A stretch of DNA of 64,000 bases from Stachybotrys elegans (Eukaryota > Ascomycota > Sordariomycetes > Hypocreales > Stachybotryaceae): positions 310,001 to 374,000 of the forward strand of contig JAGPNK010000006.1 in assembly GCA_020746835.1 (NCBI GenBank), given 5' to 3'. How positions within the stretch are numbered: position 1 is the stretch's first letter; each line of letters starts with the position of its first letter. Of the stretch, positions 45,501 through 55,649 are shown piece by piece. Under the pieces are notes generated by a model. The model was not told the origin of the DNA. It worked only from the letters and a program-made list of their open reading frames with translations, and searched no databases. The position numbers were made by a program, and so were the translations under genes.

Positions 45501-47169
45501 TCAGCAAGCCGCCATGCTTCGGTAACCGGGCCAGTATGGCATGGGATGTTGACTGATATTGTCAACCAAAATAGGGGAGCGTTGCGCTGAATGATCTATG
45601 ATATGTGCCCATGCGTCCGCAAACCGATCTCTCCGATGATTTTGCTGGCGTCTAATAATTGCCTGTCAACCGACCGTCATTCCCCTCGACCCATACACAC
45701 AGTTTGCGTGACCATATCGGCCCGCTAGTAGCGTGCCTCTGATTACAGCATGTGGGCTATGCGTTTGCTGTACGACGGGCAATCAAGACGAAGCTGTTTC
45801 GCACGGCGTCCCGGCTGGCGAGACCGAGGAGAAAGGCAGAAATTTCACCAGAGTGGCGCCCAGCCAGATCGTCAGCCGACCATGCCGTCACAAATACGGC
45901 AGTCGATGGGGGGGAAAAGGCCCGAGTCGCGTGGGCAAGGCAGGAAGCATGATGATGTCTTTTCGGGCGCTGAGGCATGAGGACCCGTGCAGAACCGCCG
46001 CGCCAGTGCGAGATCCAGGGAACCCCGGCCGATACTCCATCAACGTAAGCATGGAAATCTCGTCGGAGACCAACCAACCAACCAATTCAACCCAACCCAA
46101 TCCATTCCAGCCATTTGACTATTTGGTCGCATGTAGGCGCGCTTGCCTGCATAGCAAGGTATGGCATGCAGGTCAGTGTATCTAGCAACAAGACCTGCTT
46201 CAACTAGCAAGGGTGCCCGAGTAGGAAGTTTGTTATTTCCCTTACCATACTGACCATTTCTGACCATGGGTACGCCTGAGGCTGAGGAGTCATTGCTATT
46301 GCTATGGACAACTGACAGTCACACAGAACCCCAATCCCACTTGGTTGACTGGCCTATGTGCGGCTGTACTGCACACCGCAAGTTTAGATCTGCCATCTAG
46401 CAATCTTAGGCTAGCGGGACCGACATTCTGGAGTCGTGTATTCTTTTACGCCTTGGATTGGAGCCTCCGGTTAATGAGGGTCTGGTGTTCCGGCCCTCGG
46501 AGGAAGGGCCGGCTATTAAGCTGCAACGCCCCAAAAAAAAACCATTTTTCCTGCGCGTGCGGCGCCCGCTGTGGTTATATGCAGCCTGACGGGGCACCAG
46601 TGGTCATTGTCTTCACCCCTCTGGACTGGATCTCCGCCGCAGGCAAGCGCTTCAACATGACCCGGGCGGCAGTCGAAGTGAACCTGCATTGCCAATGCAG
46701 CTCGGGTGGCCCGGTTTTCACAGCGACAATGTGTTGTTGAGAATGACAGAAACTTCGGCAACACCTTATAGGCAGATGCAGGGACTAATGAACTACACCA
46801 AACTGTACTGAGTCGACATCAAATTGCTGGTATAGTGGCCAGAACACGGACGGCAGGACCCCAGCGCCTATCCATACAAACTTTGGTAACAGGGCTTCAA
46901 TCAACATACCGACACCCAAGACCAGAGAGCGAAGTGGTCAACGGACCTTGTCACGGACAGAAGTTGTGCACGACACTCTGGCAATTGTAACCGACTGGGA
47001 CCCATCATGTCGGAACTGTACAGGCGAAAGAGGCCGATTGATACCATGTACTGAAGATGGGATGTCATCGGCAACTTTCTCCCAGATGCCTTGCCAGTGT
47101 AGCATGTACTGGGCTTGGCTCCAGCCAGACCCTGCGATTTCAGTTCTACTGGAGCCTCGCTAGCAAAGT

Positions 47170-47182
47170 CCCCCCCCCCCCC
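47170..47182. repeat. C homopolymer, 13 bases
   Basis: An uninterrupted C13 run in non-coding sequence. Confidence 0.85.
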
Positions 47183-47248
47183 TTCAAAAGCCGTCGCAAG
47201 ATCATCACAACGAGTTGTGGAAATGGTGATTTCGGAGGTATCCCTACA

Positions 47249-47431
47249 ATGATAAAACAGCCATTATCGTTATTGGTGATTTCTTTTTTCTCGATGGCAG
47301 CTGTGAGTGCTGGAAGCTCGATGGTGTCCCCATGCAGTAGTTGCCGATATGGAGAGAATATCCGGATTTCTACGGAGTACGGGCAGTTGAATCGGTCGAG
47401 GCCTTCTGGCAGGAGCAGGGCATCACAATAA
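47249..47431 (+). CDS. Weak candidate small secreted protein (60 codons)
   Basis: A short frame starting at 47249 whose first 22 residues resemble a secretion signal: Lys at position 3, hydrophobic core PLSLLVISFFSMAA, and an AVSA-G cleavage-like site. The remainder (GSSMVSPCSSCRYGEN...) has two Cys and no family resemblance. Chance frames with hydrophobic starts are common in 16 kb, no promoter or splice evidence supports it, and the codon use is unremarkable. Listed only because it is the most protein-like small frame in the gene-poor block. Confidence 0.12.
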   Translation: MIKQPLSLLVISFFSMAAVSAGSSMVSPCSSCRYGENIRISTEYGQLNRSRPSGRSRASQ

Positions 47432-47725
47432 TAGCAGCATGGCGTTCACGGACCGACCATGGGATACCCTGGCTTCCTCAGTGGGCATCATCGTCATGTC
47501 ATCATTGCCCTGGCAGCGGAGTGGACGGGAGGGATCACGAGGCTGGGTTTCTCCATACCCTCCTGTATTTCCTCACCTTGGTCGGTTCAGCAGATGGGTA
47601 CGCTAGAGGCTTGGTTGGCCTTGCCCCATACGGAAGTCCATGATGATGGGCCATCAAGATCAGTGTATGGTTGGGTCGGTTGAGAGATGTGGCAGCGCAA
47701 GCAATGCGCGTGTGTGTTGTCGATG

Positions 47726-47746
47726 GTGTGTGTGTGTGTGTGTGTG
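47726..47746. repeat. (GT)n microsatellite
   Basis: About ten GT dinucleotides. Confidence 0.9.
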
Positions 47747-48440
47747 GGATAGAGACTGTGTGTGTCATGTTACACTACAAGAAGCTCACCGTACCAGGTT
47801 TGTTCCGACATTTCCCTCTGCAAACAGGAAGATGCGCATAGCATCGGGAGATGTCGAATTCTCAAAGCCGCCAGTCAGCGTCGTGCACGATCCCGAATCT
47901 ATCCGCATCTCCAAGTTTCGCCAACGGTATGGTTTCGCAGGTCGCAAGGCTTGGATAAGAGTTTTGCCCAGAAGCTCGAGAGCGCGTCGTTAGCTCGCAT
48001 AATGTATACGGCTTGTGGTCGGCGGCGAAGCAGGACTTAGACTTGGAACAGGCGGCAGCGCCCCAAGGTGTTGTGTCCTTTGGAGGATGTCGGCTCGAGG
48101 CGCGGGGAGAATTGCAAATGACGATACTGTCAAGACAGCACCATCGTCACTGCCTTGGCCCGTACATGCATGTCACTTCTTGGGGGGCACATGTTTATCA
48201 ACTAGCCAAGCCGGTTGTGCTTAAACTCTGGCGCAATCTGTCCAAGCCGAATGAGGTCCGGAGAGGAACCATGGGTTTCTCGTAGTCTTGTATGCAGGAG
48301 TGTGGACGAACGCCTCTTCCTTCATTGCCACGAAACCACCAACATGCCCTCGTTTCGATTTTGATCTGTCACGATGGAGGGGATGGGAGGAAGGAAAGGA
48401 ACAGAAACCGCCAAAGGGACCCTGTCGCGAACCCTGCACA

Positions 48441-48460
48441 ACCACCACCACCACCACCAC
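48441..48460. repeat. (CCA)n microsatellite
   Basis: Six to seven tandem CCA/CAC triplets in non-coding sequence. Confidence 0.85.
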
Positions 48461-48990
48461 TACCAGGCCATTGGCCATGGCCCTTGGTCCATGGCATCCC
48501 ATCCCACGGAGTGACACAGGGAGAGGAGGACGATCACGGAGTGGTTCGCACGCACTGTATGAGGGAAGTACCGCCAGGCGATCCGTTCACGCTCCCTCTG
48601 TCTGTCCCCACGCCCTCCACCTACTCCGCGCACTCTACCCCCTTCTCCCCACACCCTCCACGCCTTCTTCCTTCGTGGATGGCGAATGGGGGAGTATGCG
48701 TACGATGTAGGTAATTAGATGGACGGGCTGCGAGCCAGGTGGCTGGAACTTGCTAGGTGAAATGCATACTTGCCTATACATGTGTACAGACCGACGCGGG
48801 CGGAGAGGGCAGAGAGGGCAGGCCCAGGACAGGAAGGCATTCATTACATGCATGGCAGGGAGAATGAACGAGAGGGAGTGTGAGAGTCCCTGGAAAATGG
48901 ACGCGGTGCGGCACCGGGCAGTTCGATTCAAGATACACACCCCCAACACTGTCATATCCAAACCCCTTCAAGGTCACCACCACCCAACTG

Positions 48991-50476
48991 GCCTTGCTTG
49001 CCATTGACCATTACCATACCCATTCATAACCCATACCCTATCCCATGCCATGCCATCCAATCCAACCCATACCTTCCTTATCCTAGGTGTGCCTCTTGTT
49101 CTTACGCTACCTTGATAAAGAGTCTCGCATCCCGCACCGTCTGACACCCGGTCGTCTCTTGATCTCTTCTTCCTCCCCTCCCGAGCCATTCTATACTCTG
49201 GTCTTTAGGGTATTGCCCGTGGTAGCTCGAGTCGTCCCCCCGTCTATCTTCTACAGCCTCCAACCTCGAGTCCGAGTTCCAGGTTCATCACTTGCCTACG
49301 CGCCTACTGCATCTCTTGTGAGCACAAGCAAGAGCGGGTGCGGAGCATCCATAACTAACCAAGAAGAGAAGAAGAAAAAGAAAAAGAAAAGAGACGGGAA
49401 AGAAGAAAAAGAAGCAAAACGTTGCAGGATCAACGCCGGATCAGCACGAGTTGTTACATCACATCCCATTCCGCCGCGCCGTGGGGTCGTCTCAGCACCA
49501 GCACCAGCACCAGCACTCGGTTCAGGTCGCAGGTCGCATATTGATTTGATTTGATTTGATTTGATTTCCCGACATCCCGAATTGACGGCTGTGCGCCTGG
49601 GCTATCGAACGCCGACTATCCCGCCTAGTGGCTCTGAGCTGAAGACCCAACCGCAGCCAAGCCCTGTGTGCTCGGGACTACTTATTAGCACCAAGTACCT
49701 GCTCTACCTTCTACCGAAGCAGCAGCAGCAGCAGCAAAGAACGGGCCCGCACCGACCCGACTTTTTTGTTTCGCCAACGGCTTTTGCTCCTTGACGGCGA
49801 CAAACGCCATAGCGTGGCCAAGACAGCCTCTGCCTGCCTTTAGTCCTTGCTACAGAGCCTGCGATCCCCACCCGTGGCGCATCTCCACAACCGGCCACTC
49901 CATCATCTTTTTTTTTTTTTCTTTCCCTGGCCAATTTGCCCGAAGCCGAAGTTTTGGCAAGTCTCGTCGGCCACAAGGAGAAGGGGGCCAGACATACGCA
50001 AAAAACCCCCCCAAAAGCAGACCTGCCACGGAAAAAAACCAACAACGACCTTCATTACTCAATCTTTAACCTCTTCTCTCTCTCCTCCACCAACACCATT
50101 CCCCCCTACCGAACAAGATAGGGGAAGAGCAGGCCAAAGTTTCAATCCATCGGGCTCCGTGCGACATGTTCCTGTAACGCCCACGCGCATCGAAAGAACC
50201 CTGCCACACACACGCACGCTCAACACGTTCCACTTCGCAACAGACCCTCCCCCCGTCCATACCTCTCTCTGCCCCCCGGTTCGAATCGGAGACGGACCCT
50301 AGCCAGCCTCGATTGCTTGAACAGACAAGGGCAGCCGAACTTGGATTGCAACCTTGTTGTGCCGCCCACGAACCGTCCTCCATTACATTACATTACTTGT
50401 CGGACCCAATCCATCTTTCATTGCTACACATCACCCACCATCCTCTTATCACAATTCAGTTGACCGTCCCCTCAAC
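48991..50476 (+). promoter_or_regulatory. Long CT-rich promoter/leader of the copper-fist gene
   Basis: The plus strand is pyrimidine-rich from about 49080 up to the ATG at 50477, with a (TTTGA)n tract (49541-49567), CAG repeats (about 49720-49736), T13 (49908-49920) and several ATG-initiated short frames (49087-49554, 49561-49794, 49847-50302). The frames lack protein-like patterns. This is best read as promoter plus a long 5' leader, possibly with upstream ORFs. Confidence 0.55.
49541..49567. repeat. (TTGAT)n microsatellite
   Basis: Five tandem TTGAT pentamers in the likely leader of the copper-fist gene. Confidence 0.9.
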
Positions 50477-51945
50477 ATGCTCATCGACGGCGAGAAGTAT
50501 GCCTGCGAGGCCTGCGTCCGAGGTCATCGTGTGAGCAACTGCCAGCACCACGGTATGTGACGCCGCTACAAGCTGCCCCTCCAGCCCCTCCATCATTCCA
50601 TATCCATCCATCACTTGCCCTTCTTCGCTCTGTGAAAAGAGCCGGGCACAGTCCAAGTCATGACCAAATGAGGGAGGGCCCAGGGCCTGGTCGAGTTAAT
50701 TCAAGCAATGTCTAACCTTCATCGGCTTTTTTAGATCGTCCCTTGCAGCACATCAACAAGAAGGGTCGGCCTGTCTCGCAGTGCCAGCACTGCCGCGCCG
50801 CACGCAAGTCGCGGGCTGCCCACGTCAAGTGCGACTGCGGCGAGAAGACGAACAAGTGCGCCCACCTGCAGCCTGTGCTCGAGGGCCACAAGGGTAAGCT
50901 TGCGCATTCCTCGTCGCCTCCCAAATTGCCATGTCTCTCTCTCTCTCTAATCACCCATGACACAGAAACATGCTGCTGTAACCATGGCGGCCGCTGCACC
51001 TGCGCCCAGAAGAAGGAACCCGCCCTTGACACCGTGCCCGAGTCCGATTCGGACCGTGAGCTCCGCCTGGCCGCCTCCGCGAGACCTAAGGGAGCTGCGC
51101 GCCGCCGGCGTGCCAATACGATCCATTCCGATGGTGTGCTCAGCCTGGAACAGGGCGGACATCCCAGACCCGCCACCAAGCACAGTCGTGTCTCGCAGAA
51201 GTCCGGCCCCTACCAGCTCAACAGAGCCAACTCGGCCAACAGCACCGACGGCATGATGCCCAAGACGGACAGCCGCTCTGTAGCGCGGGCCCGGGCCGGA
51301 AGCACCCGCCGCGTCAAGTCCGAGGCCACCTCGCCCATGATGGCCGGCTCCAGCTTCCCTCCCATGCACGCGAACCTCACCCCTCTCGACCTTTCGTCCA
51401 TTGAGTATCCCTCCTTCGCCAGCAACGGCTCCTTCGACATCCTGGGCACCGGTGTTTCGGACCACGATGCGCCCATCTTCAGCGCCGGCCTCACGTCGGG
51501 TCCGGTCGACTGGGCGCACTATGGATTCGACAGCATGAAGAACGATTTTGGGCCGGAGAGCTACGGTCAGGCAGCGAGTGCTGGCTACAGCGGGCAGTAC
51601 GACTTCGGCCACGGGGAGCTCCCCAACCTTACGAACACGACGACTACCTCGGGCGAGGTGTCCGAGGTGGAGGATTTCATGTCCGGGGGTGACGCTGACT
51701 TTGAAAGCTTCGGCGGCAGCGGGCTCCTTCCACAGGGCAACCTGATGAGCGGAGCGGCGGAGGTGGGCGGCATCGAGTACGATGGCCTGTACAAGGACGG
51801 TGCTCTAGCCGGCCCCGGCATCTCTTCAGTGGAGGACGACCCGGCCTTCTGGATGCCCAACTACAACGACGGCGTCGCAACGATAGACGACGCTCAAGAC
51901 GCCCTTGGGACCACGTCCCACACCGGCGGCTTCTGGGATATGTGA
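50477..51945 (+). CDS. Copper-fist transcription factor (3 exons)
   Basis: Copper-responsive DNA-binding regulator of the Ace1/Mac1/Cuf1/GRISEA family, 404 residues. Exons 50477-50552, 50735-50893 and 50966-51945. The copper-fist domain starts at Met1: LIDGEKYACEACVRGHRVSNCQHH with the C-x2-C-x8-C-x-H zinc site (Cys11, Cys14, Cys23, His25), then the GRP minor-groove motif in KKGRPVSQC. Two Cys-rich stretches follow: CQHCRAARKSRAAHVKCDCGEKTNKCAH and ETCCCNHGGRCTC, able to bind Cu(I). The rest is Ser/Gly/Asp-rich, consistent with activation or copper-sensing regions, ending GGFWDM. Intron 2 (50894-50965) is 72 nt and free of stops in frame, so retention would insert 24 residues between the Cys-rich stretches. 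It likely controls copper uptake or detoxification; which one cannot be told. No copper transporter gene lies in the window. Confidence 0.93.
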
Positions 51946-54900
51946 TGGAATCGCCATGTCTGCGTTACTGAATGGCTTACACGATACCCAAACGATTTTA
52001 CCCAACCTTATGACTGGGAGCTTGATTGATTCCTCTTGGTTGAGAGTGGTGTTTGGTGGGGGAGAGGATTAAACTCCCCCCGGATGGCGCATAGGGTGAC
52101 TGGATGTGTCACAAGGGTCCGATACGGCGGCACGTTTTCGCATGCAAGAACCTCTTTGAGAGGTCACACTCATATACGTTGGATTTTCTTTATGTTCTTC
52201 TTCTCTTTATTATCTGGGCTTCTTATTTGCTTGCTTGTGCCTGCCATGGCTGGCAAGGGAATCACGGCGCGTCCCCTCCTTTGACCGATTCGCATGCAGG
52301 GATTGGAGCTGCCAAAGCGGTACCATGGATGCTTTTGCATGTTTACAAGTGTTGGAGGGGACGGCTGAACTCTGGATTCCGGGTCTGACTTCTGATTGAG
52401 GCGGCTGGGGATAGATATCACGGCGTTCTTCCTTTAGATTCAATGGCTGCTTTTCTGCCCTTTTGGGCGGCGCAAATCATCTCAACGATTGTTTGTTCTT
52501 ACGCACGCATGCCACGGGGAGTTGGGTTTAAGGCGTGTCACGCCTCGGCTTGGGTGATGATCATTACACACACACACATGCATACAATGCAGGCGTTTCG
52601 GGGGGTTTATTGTCAATTCTTTCTCGGTTACCATCTTTTTTACGTTACGCTCCGGAAAAGCAACTCTTTTTTTACCCCTTCTTTCTTCTTCTTTTTGAAA
52701 CCCAACACAGCACAGCTTGGATGATTGGCGGCTGGCAGCAGGGACCAAGGCCCTCGGTGGGAAATGGCGATTTGCGACAGGTTTTAGCCCTGGGCGCTCC
52801 GCTTTTGTCACCATCGTGGAGAAAGGGCATCTTGGCCTACTATGCCTTGGACCTGGCGGATGATCATGTGAGACAGTCGTCTGGACGAAGAAGCAAGAGA
52901 GAGAGGCATGCGGTTGGGAATAGACGGTGAATGAAGCAGGGTTAGGGTATGTAGATAGATGGATAGACTCGAACGCACAGCGTCGGCAGTATAAACGGAA
53001 TGAAGAAATCATGATACATGACACATCCCACGTGCACCAACGACCTGAGTGCTCGAATAAGCTTCCCAATGACTTGGCCACGACAATCCAATTCATAATA
53101 GCAATGAGATCGAGACGATGTGTCGCCTGCCCTTGACACACGATGCAAGCAAGGACCCCATGTAGATGCCCCGGGTAGGATGGGACATTGATATGTACGC
53201 CATCGTCATGCTAGCAATTTAGGCACACGAAGCGACAGGCGAAATGAAAGAAGAGGAAGAACATGTCCCACGTCTTGTTTGGCGCGGCCAGCGCCAGACA
53301 CAACGATGCAACCAACCATGGCTTGGCAACACGGGGGTTTGCCAAGAGCGGCTACGGCATGCACCGTGTGCACCTGGGCAGCCTATTAGCCACGGCAGGT
53401 AGTCATAAATAACATAATAGATTAGGTAGGTACCCGTCAAAGGAGCGCGTCATGGCCCCCCTTCATCGTCACCCAGCATGGGCTTTTGAGGGCATGGCAT
53501 GGGTGTTAGGCGGCGCTAGCTCTGTGGATTTGGAGCAGAGGAAGAGGGTACAGTAGGCAGTAGGCATGAATAATAGGGCAGGTAGCACGGGATGCACAGA
53601 CGGGGTTCGGATGGGAAACGGGTTTGGTGATGATGCTGGTGGTGATGCTGTCCCTGCCTGCCAGGGGTTGAGATGGCATAGTCCGAGGCTCCATACGACA
53701 TGTATGTAACCACAGATGTCCGTGGGTAGAGGTAGGCAAGCACCGAGGCACATGACGGCCATGTACGACGAGCTGGCTTCCTCCTCCCCACCGAGGGGGG
53801 GGGGTCGTCTCAACAGTTTGTGCAAGACATTGGATACCGCTGGAGGCGTCGGGTGAGGCTAACGTCTCACATGATGCGAAGGGCTCGCAGGAGGCTATTT
53901 GACTCGGCGGTGTCAGTCTTGGCTGGAATACGTCGAAGACAATAATAATATACGTAGGGGCGTGTGTGTCCGTGTACCGGTAACTGCAGCTATGACATGA
54001 GTCTGTTTTTCCCCTTCTCGCTCCAACTGATAATTGTTGCTATCATTATTACTATTGAATGATGGTCCACCAAGAGTGGCTTGTCGCATCTGCCAAAAAG
54101 CCAAGGGCATCACAATCATCAAGGCAGAGAGAGAAAGAAAGAATAAAATGCACACGCCCCCCCCCCTGGCCATGACCTGAACCAGACTGTCTGGCTCGGC
54201 ATCGTGGCGTGCTGGAAAAATAAAATAAAATAAAAAACATAACAATTCGCGGCAAAAAGGAGATGATGGAAAAACGGACTTTAGCCTAGGGAACCGAGCG
54301 AAGGAAGAAGGGAATCGCGAGAGAAAGAGGGTCCCCTTTCAGTGGGGGTTCACGCATAGCTTGGCTGGCCCCGACTAAAATAACTGGAGAAGGGCAGGAA
54401 AGAAGAGGCAGACCAGACCAGACATTGATAGTGCGGCGGTTATAATGATGAATCCACCAAACTCCGTGGGGGGGATCATGATTAGGAGGGGTGCAGTGGG
54501 ATGCGGCATCTCTCTGTCTGGCTGGTCTGTGTATTTTTTTTTTCCCTTTCGGTACCGCCTTGTCTCCTTCTTGTAATGGCGGACGGCATATTCGGCGAGG
54601 GATTCCGACGATCCAAGCAAGCATCAGAAGCAGACACAAACCCAAACGTAGAAGCAGAAGCAGAAGGGGAAGGGAATGAAGGAAACGGACATTTCGGAGC
54701 CTAGCTAACCGTCGGCTTCGCACCCCCGGGATCATTAACCCCCCAATTCTTCTTTTCATTTGCCCTTCTTTTTGCTGTCGTTGTCGATCGGCAGCATCGT
54801 GTTCTCACGATTTGCTGTCCGCTGATGGTGGGCGCGGCGGAGGCTCCCCTTTCCCCCCTCTCCTCTCCTCCCCTCCCCGATGCCGACATGTCGAGATGAA

Positions 54901-55649
54901 AAATGGGGGTGCCGCGGCTCTGTCGTATTTGTGTGCTCTGCCTAAGAAGGTCCTCCGGTCATTGCCCCTCCCCTCCTTCGTTGCTCCGAGAGCGTGAATC
55001 CGTGGGCTCTCTCTTCTTCTTCTTCATCCTCCTCCCCATCATCCACCGTCGGTCTAACAAAGGGGGGATGGGGACTGTTGCTTGCCCCGGGGCTATTATG
55101 GAGACGCCGTCGTTCGTTACCAACGGTAGTTGAGTTGTACCGAGACGCATCTGCTATACGGCCCCTGTGCATACGCGATGCTATCCGCACTTTGCCATCG
55201 GTTCGCGGTAACCCAAGATGAGGGAACATCCGGCAACACAACCATGAAGCTTTGGTGTCCTCGATTGCCTTGTTAAAAAAGACATGTATTCGGCATTGAT
55301 GTATTCGTAACCCAAGATCTTGGTCTTGTAGCGTCATCTAGAAGGGGGATCCTGTACTCGTCGTCGCTCAATCAATCATACACGCCCGCTCCCAGCATCG
55401 ACAGACAAAAGGCTCCTCATGCAGGCACACACCCCTGCCCCTGTCCGCCTCTTTCTTAGGTAGGTAGTGTCGATTGTTCACGGACTGTGCCGCTCGCCCA
55501 TGCACATCCCGTGCCGCCGAAACCCGCCCCCTACCTCCCTCGTCAACTTCCCTCCTACAACCACCATTTTCCCTATCGTACACGCACGCACGCTCTTCCT
55601 CGTGGAGGAGCTGCTCTCGCTTCACTCTCACGTCCTCGCCCGCAGCTTC
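51946..55649. other. Gene-poor region between convergent genes
   Basis: About 3.7 kb without a recognisable gene. Short frames only; the largest (52482-53141, minus, 219 codons) has no domain pattern. A CT-rich block at 54840-55030 resembles a plus-strand leader but no coding frame follows. Also holds a G10 run near 53800, (TAAAA)n near 54220 and TAGGTAGGTA elements near 53425 and 55459. Confidence 0.5.

Larger units (their letters stand above)
42561..48990. other. Gene-poor block, part 3
   Basis: About 6.4 kb with only short, mutually overlapping frames. A CT-rich tract at 42605-42660 looks like a fungal leader on the plus strand, but no plausible coding frame follows it. Holds several microsatellites (C13 at 47170-47182, GT at 47726-47746, CAC at 48441-48460) and one TACGGAGTA element (47371-47379). 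Confidence 0.5.

Noticed and set aside
52482..53141. 219-codon minus-strand frame, longest between the copper-fist and RGT1-like genes
   Set aside because: No domain pattern, covers T-rich simple sequence, and has no neighbouring exon; likely chance.
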